Origin: Crocinitomix sp.
Lineage (GTDB): Bacteria; Bacteroidota; Bacteroidia; Flavobacteriales_D; Crocinitomicaceae
Length of the DNA stretch: 64,000 bases
Direction of reading: 5' to 3'
NCBI GenBank assembly: GCA_013138735.1
Contig: WTCE01000044.1
Span: 43,159-107,158 of the forward strand
Below, piece by piece: positions 34,116 to 41,814 of the stretch. A program made the translations under genes and the position numbers. The notes under the pieces were generated by a model. That model was given only the letters and a program-made list of their open reading frames with translations, was not told the origin of the DNA and did not search any database. Within the stretch, counting starts at the first letter, position 1; each line of letters opens with the position of its first letter.

Positions 34116-35177
34116 ATGAAAGTCTTTTCCCTCCTACTCCTATCTGTTTTTTTTATTACTTCTTGTGATGATAGCGATACTCCAAGAGATGCCTATTTAC
34201 CAGATGCCAATGGGCAACATGGTGAAATTCTTATTTTAATGGATGATGGTTTATGGAATGGTGCCATTGGTAATTCCGTTGTCGATAATTTATCGCGCCG
34301 TGCTCAAGGTGTTTATTTAAGACCTGAAACTATGTTTTCATTTTTCAGAAAACATCCGAAAGATTTGAATCACATGAATCAACTGAATCGGAACATATTA
34401 AAATTTATGGTTGTTTCTGATACGGTATATGACGAAACGGTTGTATTGAAAAAACGAAATTACTATGCTAAAGGGCAATTGTTTGTGATTGTTAAAGATA
34501 CTGATCCTAACCGTCTTTTAGAATATGCACAAAATGGAATGGATGAAATTGTGGATGAATTCAACGATTTCGAAATGGAGCAATTGATTTCATTTTATGA
34601 ACGCGATCCAAATAAACGGGTGAAAGAAATGGCCGAAAATAAATTCGGGATCTCTCTTTCAGTCCCTAAAAAATCTGAATTAAAATCAGAAAAGGAAAAT
34701 TTTGCCCTCATCAAACGCGATCGTTCTAAAAACTTAATGGGCAGTGAATCTACCAGAGCACAAGGTGGTACCTTTTGGATTCAACAAGGGTTTATGCTTT
34801 GGAATACTCCTTATTTTCCAGACTCTACTCAAATGACAGTTCAAGGGGCAATGATGGATCGGGATTCTACCTTAAAATATAATGTACCCGGTGACGTTTC
34901 AGGAACGTATATGGGCACAGAAAAAACCGAATACTATGATCCAAAAGGGCGTGTATTTAATTATATGGGACATGAGGCGGTTGAGTTAAGAGGGCTTTGG
35001 ATTTACGAAGGCGACAAATTTGTGGGGGGCGGAGGTCCTTTTGTTCAATATTCAATTTTGAATGAAGCAAAAAATGAAATTGTAACAGTAAGCGGTTATG
35101 TTTACGGTCCAAAATATGATAAACGGGAGTATATAAGAGAGCTTGATGCTGTACTTAATACAATTGTAATTAACTAA
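34116..35177 (+). CDS. DUF4837-family lipoprotein
   Basis: A 353-residue lipoprotein (MKVFSLLLLSVFFITSC, lipobox ITSC, cysteine 17) resembling the Bacteroidetes DUF4837 family. The family-like pattern is GEILILMDDGLWNGAIGNSV near the mature N-terminus, RPETMFSFFRKHP, and later FWIQQGFMLWNTPYFPDS and ELRGLWIYEGDKFVGGGGPF. Function is unknown; position after a murein transglycosylase suggests an envelope role. It starts 21 bp after the transglycosylase stop and is followed 17 bp later by a small membrane protein, all likely one transcript. Confidence 0.85.
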   Translation: MKVFSLLLLSVFFITSCDDSDTPRDAYLPDANGQHGEILILMDDGLWNGAIGNSVVDNLSRRAQGVYLRPETMFSFFRKHPKDLNHMNQLNRNILKFMVVSDTVYDETVVLKKRNYYAKGQLFVIVKDTDPNRLLEYAQNGMDEIVDEFNDFEMEQLISFYERDPNKRVKEMAENKFGISLSVPKKSELKSEKENFALIKRDRSKNLMGSESTRAQGGTFWIQQGFMLWNTPYFPDSTQMTVQGAMMDRDSTLKYNVPGDVSGTYMGTEKTEYYDPKGRVFNYMGHEAVELRGLWIYEGDKFVGGGGPFVQYSILNEAKNEIVTVSGYVYGPKYDKREYIRELDAVLNTIVIN

Positions 35178-35194
35178 TCATAGTGTAAGCCGCA

Positions 35195-35578
35195 ATGACT
35201 CCTGAAGAAATAATTGTCCACTATTTTGACAAAAAAAGCAAAAATGAATTGACCAAGTCAGAAATTAAAGCTGAATTGGCAACAAAACATGGCTTTACTC
35301 CAGAAAAAATTAAAGCGGTGATGATTGAAATTTCAAATCGTGAATTATTTGAAATTCAAAATCAAAAATCGGCATTAGAGAAATTTTTATCTAGCATAGC
35401 CGTTTCCTACTTCTTTTTAGTATTCGGCCTTATAGTTATTGTCGTATCCATTTTCATTCTACAAACAGAAGTTACTACACGCTTGAACAAAATTCTACCA
35501 TTAATTTTAGTTTGTGGTGCCATTTTCATGATTTATAAGCATGGTAAAATGATTTACCACTACAGAAATCAAAAATAA
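35195..35578 (+). CDS. Small two-helix membrane protein, paralogue 1
   Basis: A 127-residue protein. Residues 1 to about 60 form a soluble helical domain (TPEEIIVHYFDKKSKNEL, KSEIKAELATKHGFTPEKIK), followed by two membrane helices (about 68-90 and 97-115) and a basic end (KMIYHYRNQK). The layout and several positions (x-I-K-x-EL-x-T-x-H-x-F) match the protein encoded at 36415, so the two are paralogues separated by a lipoprotein gene. No characterised family recognised. It is the last gene of the tatA run. Confidence 0.8.
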   Translation: MTPEEIIVHYFDKKSKNELTKSEIKAELATKHGFTPEKIKAVMIEISNRELFEIQNQKSALEKFLSSIAVSYFFLVFGLIVIVVSIFILQTEVTTRLNKILPLILVCGAIFMIYKHGKMIYHYRNQK

Positions 35579-35634
35579 ATCAATTATTTTTCTTCGAATT
35601 TAATAGTGACAGCATAGGGATTGAAAATTATCAG

Positions 35635-35642
35635 TAACTTTG
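35635..35642 (+). promoter_or_regulatory. -7 element for the lipoprotein at 35701
   Basis: TAACTTTG matches TAnnTTTG perfectly and would give a leader of roughly 50 nt. It indicates a new transcription unit after the tatA operon. Confidence 0.5.
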
Positions 35643-35700
35643 TGGTGAATATTTTATTAGTAAACCCCTTACTTTTAACAGGGAAATTTAAACCTTAGAA

Positions 35701-36372
35701 ATGAAAAATACAATTTACCTTATTACAGGTGTTCTTTTGTTCGCATTAGCTTCTTGCGGCGGCAATAATGATGACGATAGTTATTTTGATGGTGATTTAT
35801 TTGAATCATCTTACGTAGTGTACATTGACAATGCACTTGATACAACAGCAATTGTTACTATTACCCAAGAGGGAAATGATAGCACAATGGAGTATGAAGT
35901 TATTGGATACGGCATGCACGAAATCGAATTGAGTGAAGCAAAATACCATGTTACAGCAACAACGGTTACGGATTCTCTTTTCTTAGATGAAGATTTTGAA
36001 ATTGACGGATCAAGCTATACATATAACTTGAACTTAACAAAAGCGGATTATATTTTAGAGCGTGTAACTTATATTGTAAGTGAAAACCCTGAATTGTACA
36101 CAACAACTAACAGCTTTACTTATAAAGGTAAAACTTATGATGATATTGATGCAAGTGTCATTGAAGGTGAATTATTGGTTCCATCTAATTGGGATTATAA
36201 TATCGAAGATGAAATGCCAGATGAGGTAACAATCTACGGTGACCAAAACAAAACCACCAAATCAAAGCTATACCGATCTGAAACATTCGTGTTGTACTTA
36301 GAGCTTTTTGAGCTTTTTGAAGATATGGATTTAGGTGAAGACGATTATAGTGACATATTAGGAGATTACTAA
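35701..36372 (+). CDS. Lipoprotein of unknown function
   Basis: A 223-residue protein with a type II signal peptide (MKNTIYLITGVLLFALASC, lipobox LASC, cysteine 19) and a GGNNDDDS linker after it. The mature part is acidic and beta-rich, with strands such as YVVYIDNALDTTAIVTIT and YEVIGYGMHEIELSEAKYHV, suggesting a beta-sandwich. No domain recognised. It precedes a small two-helix membrane protein by 42 bp and probably shares its transcript. Confidence 0.82.
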   Translation: MKNTIYLITGVLLFALASCGGNNDDDSYFDGDLFESSYVVYIDNALDTTAIVTITQEGNDSTMEYEVIGYGMHEIELSEAKYHVTATTVTDSLFLDEDFEIDGSSYTYNLNLTKADYILERVTYIVSENPELYTTTNSFTYKGKTYDDIDASVIEGELLVPSNWDYNIEDEMPDEVTIYGDQNKTTKSKLYRSETFVLYLELFELFEDMDLGEDDYSDILGDY

Positions 36373-36414
36373 ATCGATTCTATTCTGAAAGAAGAATTAA
36401 TTGATAACCATTTA

Positions 36415-36777
36415 ATGGCAATTAATACTCCAGCGCAAGCTGTAAAGTATTATTTGCCATTTTTTGTTTCTAATAGATTAGACTTAGGCGCCATTAAAAA
36501 AGAATTGAGAACAACGCATCAATTCAGTGATGAAGATGTCCTAATTGCTTCTCGATCGCTTTCTGAAGCGCATGTAAAACACATGGCCGAGAACACCGAC
36601 ACAGCAAATGCTTATTTTAAACTTGTTTTAGGTGGGATTATTTTCTTGGGTGGAATTGGACTCACGATATTTCTGCTTGAGAAAGGGTTTATTGCTTATG
36701 TGTCTTTCTTTGCAATTGGTGCTGGGCTGCTAATGATTGCTCAAGCTATTCGGAATATTCGGTTGAATACTAAGTAA
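36415..36777 (+). CDS. Small two-helix membrane protein, paralogue 2
   Basis: A 120-residue protein built like the one at 35195: an N-terminal helical soluble part (AVKYYLPFFVSNRLDLGAIK, ELRTTHQFSDEDV) and two membrane helices (about 65-87 and 91-110) ending in a short basic tail. Its last 48 bp overlap the end of the convergent GH3 gene. No characterised family recognised; pairing with a lipoprotein in front is repeated nearby (DUF4837 then paralogue 1, this lipoprotein then paralogue 2). Confidence 0.78.
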   Translation: MAINTPAQAVKYYLPFFVSNRLDLGAIKKELRTTHQFSDEDVLIASRSLSEAHVKHMAENTDTANAYFKLVLGGIIFLGGIGLTIFLLEKGFIAYVSFFAIGAGLLMIAQAIRNIRLNTK

Positions 36778-38268
36778 CTGCTCAATCATTTTACGGTCAT
36801 TACAAAGCCTAGGAACTTTATGCTGGCCTCCTAATTTATTTATTGACTTTAACCATTTTTGAAATAGGCCCTTTTCAGCACTATGAATCAAAGGTGTTAA
36901 CAAGGTGATATCTCCCGTTCTTTTCACTTTATAATCCATGTTTATTACCTGCAATTCTTCGTCCAAAATTTGCGTAAAATCAGTCAATGAATCAGGTTCA
37001 ACTCGAAACTCGATTAACCATTCATGCTTCGCCAATTTTGCCCCATCCATATAAACAGGAGCAACTGTATATTCTGCAATTTCTGACTTGGTTTGTTCAC
37101 AAGTTTTACGAATCGCCATTTCGGCATGTTCAACCTCTAATTTTTCGCCAAAAGAATTGATAAAACTCTTTGTTCTACCTGTTATTTTAAAACGATAAGG
37201 AGCCATATTCGTAAACCGAATTGTATCTCCAATAATATAACGCCACAAACCTGCATTGGTGGAAATAACTAGGGCATAATTCACATCCATCTCAACTTCT
37301 TGTAAGGGAATTACTTTCTTAGAATTAATATCGTCAAATTGATCCATTGGAATAAACTCGAAAAAAGTCCCATAATCCAACATTAAAAGCAATTCATCAA
37401 TTTTAAAATCATCTTGAATTCCAAAAAAGCCTTCACTTGCATTATACGTCTCCACATAATGCATATCATCAAAAGGAATTATTTTTTTGAACTGATTTCT
37501 ATAGGGCTCAAAATTGACGCCACCATGCATAAACAATTCTAAGTTTGGCCAAACTTCTCTTAGGTGTTTTTTACCCGTCATTTCAAGTACGCGATTACAC
37601 AAAATAAGTGTCCAACTTGGAACGCCTGCCAAAATATAAATATCTTGCTTAATTGTAGATTCAGCTAAACGTTCAATTTTTTCTTCCCACTCACTCATTA
37701 ATGCAATTTCCTTCGCAGGAGTCCTTCGCAACTCAGCCCACCAAGGCATATTCTTCAAAATAATTGCCGAAATATCACCGAAATAAGAATCAGACGTCAA
37801 ATAATGAACCTTTGCGCTTCCTCCTAAAATCAAGTGTTTTCCTTTATACAGCTTTCTTCCCGGAATTTGATTGTAATATAAGCTCAGCAAATCTTTTCCT
37901 CCCTTGTAATGACAATTGTATAAAGATTCTTTTGAGACAGGCAAAACTTTAATTCGATCCCCCATTGTGCCTGAGGTTTGAGCAAACCATTTCACATCAG
38001 AATCCCACAATATTTTTTGTTCCTTATTGAGCAGTCGCTTTATATAAGGCTCAAAGACCTCATAATTAGCAAGCGGTACTTTTTCATTAAAATCTTCGTA
38101 AGATTTTATGTTTGCAAAATCATATTTCTTGCCCCACTCGGTTTTTGACCCACGCGAAATTAGCTCGGTAAAAACTTCACGTTGTACCTCAAAAGGGTAT
38201 TGTTTAAATAAGTCAATTTGGTGAATTCGCTTTTTTATGATCCAAGAAAACAATGAATTAAGCGACAT
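36730..38268 (-). CDS. GH3-family acyl-adenylate-type protein
   Basis: A 512-residue member of the GH3 (auxin-responsive promoter) family. In plants these adenylate a carboxylate and join it to an amino acid; bacterial members are largely uncharacterised. Recognisable segments are KTEWGKKYDFANIKSYEDF, the ATP-binding WFAQTSGTMGDRIKVLP (about 90-106), MHGGVNFEPYRNQF, YNASEGFFGIQDD and GRTKSFINSFGEKLEVEHAE. All GH3 landmarks are present, so adenylation is plausible, but neither the acid nor the acceptor is known. Its 3' end overlaps the small membrane gene by 48 bp, which could allow antisense effects. A 37-residue membrane microprotein is encoded just upstream on the same strand. Confidence 0.9.
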   Translation of the reverse strand: MSLNSLFSWIIKKRIHQIDLFKQYPFEVQREVFTELISRGSKTEWGKKYDFANIKSYEDFNEKVPLANYEVFEPYIKRLLNKEQKILWDSDVKWFAQTSGTMGDRIKVLPVSKESLYNCHYKGGKDLLSLYYNQIPGRKLYKGKHLILGGSAKVHYLTSDSYFGDISAIILKNMPWWAELRRTPAKEIALMSEWEEKIERLAESTIKQDIYILAGVPSWTLILCNRVLEMTGKKHLREVWPNLELFMHGGVNFEPYRNQFKKIIPFDDMHYVETYNASEGFFGIQDDFKIDELLLMLDYGTFFEFIPMDQFDDINSKKVIPLQEVEMDVNYALVISTNAGLWRYIIGDTIRFTNMAPYRFKITGRTKSFINSFGEKLEVEHAEMAIRKTCEQTKSEIAEYTVAPVYMDGAKLAKHEWLIEFRVEPDSLTDFTQILDEELQVINMDYKVKRTGDITLLTPLIHSAEKGLFQKWLKSINKLGGQHKVPRLCNDRKMIEQLLSIQPNIPNSLSNH

Positions 38269-38335
38269 GAATAGAATGATTTATATTAAAACAGCCCATT
38301 CGCAAATGAGTCTTCAATATTACTCAGCAATCTGT

Positions 38336-38449
38336 TTATCCAAAAAATAATGTTCCAAAGATAATAACCAAACAAATGATTACATAAATCGGAACTAAAA
38401 TAGACGTTGAGTCGTCAAAATACGGGCGATCTGATTTTTCCTCTGACAT
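38336..38449 (-). CDS. 37-residue single-helix membrane microprotein
   Basis: An ATG at 38449 opens a 37-codon frame ending with TAA at 38336-38338. The product starts MSEEKSDRPYFDDSTSI and then has one clean hydrophobic helix (LVPIYVIICLVIIFGTLFF) ending in G. A charged soluble N-terminus followed by a perfect-length helix is unlikely by chance. It lies 67 bp upstream of the GH3 gene on the same strand and fills a region otherwise without genes. No family recognised; it may be a regulator or subunit of a membrane complex. Confidence 0.7.
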   Translation of the reverse strand: MSEEKSDRPYFDDSTSILVPIYVIICLVIIFGTLFFG

Positions 38450-38619
38450 GATAATGTTTTTTTGTAAATATAATTAAGAATACTGAAATTACGAACACTT
38501 TTTTGGTTTTTTGGTGCTTTTTTCATCTTCCCATCCAAGAACGACCTATTTTTTATTGAATGAAAAAAAAGTCGCAGGTAAAAATTTTGTAACTTTATAG
38601 AACAAGAAACGCTTATTAC

Positions 38620-40959
38620 ATGAAAAAATTCACACTCTTCCTGGCAATTTTATGCCTTCCTTTTATTGGATACAACCAATTACTTTATTCAAAAATTAAA
38701 ATATTTGCAAACAATGCTGAGCTAGCAGAAATCAGCAATTTAGGTGTTACCATTGATCATGGCAATCATAAAACTGACCAATGGTTTATTACAGACCTCT
38801 CTTCTTTAGATATTGAAATTCTAGAAGCGAATGATATTCTCCATGAAATTTTAATAGAGGACGTTGCTACATATTATGCCGAGCATAGCACAGATGCTTC
38901 GCCAAAAGCAGATCGTGTTGATTGTCCAGATTCTGACGGAGGTTCAGGTGCAGGGCCCAATACACCATCAAATTTTGAATTAGGTTCAATGGGTGGTTAT
39001 TATACTTACGAAGAATATTTATCAGAGTTAGACCAGATGCGCGCAGCATATCCTGATTTAATTACAGAAAAAGCAGGCATTAGCGATTTTGAAACTTGGG
39101 AAGGTCGTCCAATTCATTGGGTCAAAATTTCTGATAATCCTGAAGCGGATGAGGACGAAAAAGAAGTAATGTACACATCACTTCACCATGCACGTGAACC
39201 AATGAGTTTATCACAAACCATTTTTTATATGTGGTATGTATTGGAGAATTACGGAACTGATTCTGAAATCACTTATTTAGTTGATAATACTGAAATGTAT
39301 TTTGTCCCAATGATTAATCCTGATGGTTATAAGCGCAACCAAACAACCAATCCTGGCGGCGGTGGAATGCACCGTAAAAACAGAAATCCAGCAATAGGTT
39401 CAAGTAATAAAGGGGTAGATTTGAATAGAAATTATTCTTACCATTGGAATGAAGCTGGAACATCACCGGATGAAGACAGTGATGTATTTGCGGGTGATTC
39501 TGCGTTTTCTGAGCCAGAAACACAAGCCATTAAATGGTTTTGTGAAAACCATGAATTTGACTTTGCTTTTAATGCGCACGCACATGGCGACTTATTATTA
39601 TTCCCTATTGGATGGGCGACAGGCGAATACGCAGACGATCATGATTATTTCCAAACGTATTCTATTCACATGGCGCAACACAACGGTTATGATCCTGTAA
39701 AAGCAACAGATTTGTATCCTGCAGCAGGAGATTCGGATGATTGGATGTATGTAGATGAGGCAACGGAAATCTTTGCAATGACACCAGAAGTAGGTGATGC
39801 TTTTTGGCCGCCAAGTTCTGCTATTATCCCTACGTGTAAAGAAATGTTTTTTCCAAATATCGTACTATCGCACATGCCACATGTATATGGCGTGACAACA
39901 GATTTAGAAACAAGTAAAGTTGAAGAGTTGACGGGTTTTTTCAATTATAAATTGGAACGGCTTGGTTTGCAAGATGGCGCAATGGATGTATCCATGACAG
40001 CATTGACGGGTATTGCAACTTTTGGTGGTGAAAATTCACACACACTTGATTTAATGGAAATTATTGAAGATTCAATTAGCTATGAACTTGAGCCAGGAAT
40101 TTCTTTTGGTGATGAGATCAAATTTGTTCTTCACACTGATAATGGTACATGGACAAGAAATGACACCATTATAAAAACATTTGGTGCAGGAACTGTCGTT
40201 TTCTTTGATGATTGCTCAGACATAACTAATTGGACTGGTGAATGGGACCTTACGAATGAAGATTTCTGGTCTCCATCAAATTGTATTACCGATAGCCCTT
40301 ATGATGATACTTATGGGAATAATGTTGAAAAAGAAATTGAGTTAGATGAGTCGTTTAGCTTTTCACATGCAACTTATGCTCATGTTAATTTCAGAGCGAT
40401 ATGGGAAATTGAAAATGACTATGATTATGTGCATTTCATGATTTCGACTGATGAAGGTGACTCATGGTTACCTTTATGTGGAAAATATACAAATACCGGA
40501 GTAGCAAATCAAGAGGATGGTGAAGGAGAACCATTGTATGACGGATTGCAATTTGATTGGGTCTTAGAAGAGGTTGATTTAACTGATTATTTGGATGCTG
40601 CAAGTGTACGTTTCAAATTCTTACTCATTACTGATGGAGGATTACAAATGGACGGTTTCTATTTTGACGATTTTACAGTTTATACAGATGGATTTGATGA
40701 TAGTGGAATTGATGAATTAACTGATAATGCTATTTCAGTTTATCCAAATCCTGCTAGCAGTGTTTTAAATATCAAAATTGCAAATCATGTTAATGTGCAA
40801 TCCATAACAATTCAAAATGAATTGGGACAAACAGTACAAACGCTGAATGGTAATACAAACGCTATTTCTATTAATAATTTAGCTGAAGGTATTTATTACA
40901 TGCAAGTGATTGACGGAACGAATACGGTGATTACAAAACGATTTACGGTTATTCGATAG
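38620..40959 (+). CDS. Secreted M14 zinc carboxypeptidase with T9SS sorting domain
   Basis: A 779-residue exported metallocarboxypeptidase. Signal peptide to about residue 19, a propeptide-like region to about 120, then the M14 domain: zinc ligands H190 and E193 in SLHHAREPMS, H320 in FNAHAHGDLLLFP, substrate segments PMINPDGYKRN and GVDLNRNYSYHW, and catalytic E390 in AMTPEVGDAFWP. After about residue 500 comes a jelly-roll module (DWGE-like WTGEWDLTNEDFWSPSN, ending GFYFDDFTVY), then a type A T9SS C-terminal domain (SVYPNPASSVLNI, ending ITKRFTVIR). All catalytic residues are present. A near-consensus -7 element TAACTTTA lies at 38590-38597. It is convergent with a response regulator 4 bp away. 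Confidence 0.95.
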   Translation: MKKFTLFLAILCLPFIGYNQLLYSKIKIFANNAELAEISNLGVTIDHGNHKTDQWFITDLSSLDIEILEANDILHEILIEDVATYYAEHSTDASPKADRVDCPDSDGGSGAGPNTPSNFELGSMGGYYTYEEYLSELDQMRAAYPDLITEKAGISDFETWEGRPIHWVKISDNPEADEDEKEVMYTSLHHAREPMSLSQTIFYMWYVLENYGTDSEITYLVDNTEMYFVPMINPDGYKRNQTTNPGGGGMHRKNRNPAIGSSNKGVDLNRNYSYHWNEAGTSPDEDSDVFAGDSAFSEPETQAIKWFCENHEFDFAFNAHAHGDLLLFPIGWATGEYADDHDYFQTYSIHMAQHNGYDPVKATDLYPAAGDSDDWMYVDEATEIFAMTPEVGDAFWPPSSAIIPTCKEMFFPNIVLSHMPHVYGVTTDLETSKVEELTGFFNYKLERLGLQDGAMDVSMTALTGIATFGGENSHTLDLMEIIEDSISYELEPGISFGDEIKFVLHTDNGTWTRNDTIIKTFGAGTVVFFDDCSDITNWTGEWDLTNEDFWSPSNCITDSPYDDTYGNNVEKEIELDESFSFSHATYAHVNFRAIWEIENDYDYVHFMISTDEGDSWLPLCGKYTNTGVANQEDGEGEPLYDGLQFDWVLEEVDLTDYLDAASVRFKFLLITDGGLQMDGFYFDDFTVYTDGFDDSGIDELTDNAISVYPNPASSVLNIKIANHVNVQSITIQNELGQTVQTLNGNTNAISINNLAEGIYYMQVIDGTNTVITKRFTVIR

Positions 40960-40963
40960 GTGC

Positions 40964-41671
40964 TTACCCCATGTAGCGGTACCCTACCCCTTTTACAGTA
41001 CGAATAATTCCCGCGCCAAATTTTTCTCGGAGCTTGCGGACATGTACGTCAATTGTACGGTCGCTAATTTTTGGATCACCCCATACACTGGCAAGAATTT
41101 CTTTACGCCTAAAGACTTTATCAGGAGTACTCATTAAGAACGAAAGTAATTCAAATTCCTTTTTCGGAATAATTGATTCTTTGCCATCTTTTTGAATTGA
41201 GAATCGCTCTGGATCTATTCGTACTTTACTATTTTGTTTAGGGTCAATGCTATCCACACCTCTGTCAAACAAAGCTTTTACTTTGTGCATTAAAACACGT
41301 AATCGAATAGGTTTGACAATGTAATCATCTCCTCCGGCGCGGTAACCCGCCACCTGCGAATAGTCTTCACCACGCGCAGATAAAAATATAATGTAAGTGG
41401 AGTTTAATACAGGCTGTTTTCTAAGTAATTCGCACACTTCAATCCCATCAATATCCGGCAGCATTACATCTAAGAAAACGACATCTGGAACAACCTTTAG
41501 CGCTATAGCAATTGCATCAGATCCATTACTAGCTCCAAACACCTGATAACCTTCTTTCTCAAAATTATAGGTGAGCAACTTTAAAATGTCCGGCTCATCA
41601 TCAACGATCAAAATTTTATGTTCCACTTCTCCTTTTTTTACAAAGTTAGAGATATGAAAGGCAGCAGACAT
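40964..41671 (-). CDS. PhoB/OmpR-type response regulator, no adjacent kinase
   Basis: A 235-residue two-component regulator: receiver domain (about 17-135) with acidic pair DDE, phospho-acceptor D68 in VVFLDVMLPDIDG and the conserved Lys in DDYIVKPIR, followed by a winged-helix DNA-binding domain (about 145-235) containing KEFELLSFLMS, KVFRRKEILASVWG, RTIDVHVRKLREK and the final VKGVGYRY. The closest character is PhoB-like. No histidine kinase is next to it, so its partner is elsewhere. A divergent TonB-dependent receptor lies 143 bp away with 11-bp-spaced repeats between them. A second similar regulator is at 47.8 kb. Start ATG at 41671; a GTG 16 codons later is an alternative. Confidence 0.93.
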   Translation of the reverse strand: MSAAFHISNFVKKGEVEHKILIVDDEPDILKLLTYNFEKEGYQVFGASNGSDAIAIALKVVPDVVFLDVMLPDIDGIEVCELLRKQPVLNSTYIIFLSARGEDYSQVAGYRAGGDDYIVKPIRLRVLMHKVKALFDRGVDSIDPKQNSKVRIDPERFSIQKDGKESIIPKKEFELLSFLMSTPDKVFRRKEILASVWGDPKISDRTIDVHVRKLREKFGAGIIRTVKGVGYRYMG

Positions 41672-41679
41672 TAACTAGC

Positions 41680-41696
41680 TGTTATCTATTTGTTAT
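41680..41696. promoter_or_regulatory. Pho-box-like 11-bp direct repeat (RR1/receptor intergenic)
   Basis: TGTTAT occurs at 41680 and again at 41691, exactly 11 bp apart; read on the minus strand this is ATAACA with the same spacing, close to the TTAACA half-sites found near other transport genes of this window. It begins only 9 bp before the regulator start codon, so it may mediate autorepression or act on the divergent receptor. Confidence 0.4.
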
Positions 41697-41723
41697 GCTA
41701 ACCTCAACGCAATATTAAGAGAA

Positions 41724-41752
41724 TGTTATGACGAATTAATGTATTCATAACA
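41724..41752. promoter_or_regulatory. Inverted repeat TGTTATGA/TCATAACA ahead of the receptor
   Basis: Perfect 8-bp arms at 41724-41731 and 41745-41752 with a 13-bp centre. Each arm contains the ATAACA half-site. It ends 32 bp before the -7 element of the TonB-dependent receptor, a suitable position for an activator. A degenerate 11-bp-spaced direct repeat (TTAATGT 41736, ATAACAC 41747) overlaps it. Confidence 0.45.
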
Positions 41753-41784
41753 CCAAACAAAAGGCTTATAAGCAACTCCTCATC

Positions 41785-41792
41785 TACCTTTG
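41785..41792 (+). promoter_or_regulatory. -7 element of the TonB-dependent receptor
   Basis: TACCTTTG, a perfect TAnnTTTG, 22 bp before the ATG at 41815. There is no -33 TTG at the usual spacing, consistent with activator dependence. Confidence 0.55.
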
Positions 41793-41814
41793 CAGAAATA
41801 TTAGAACAGTTAAA

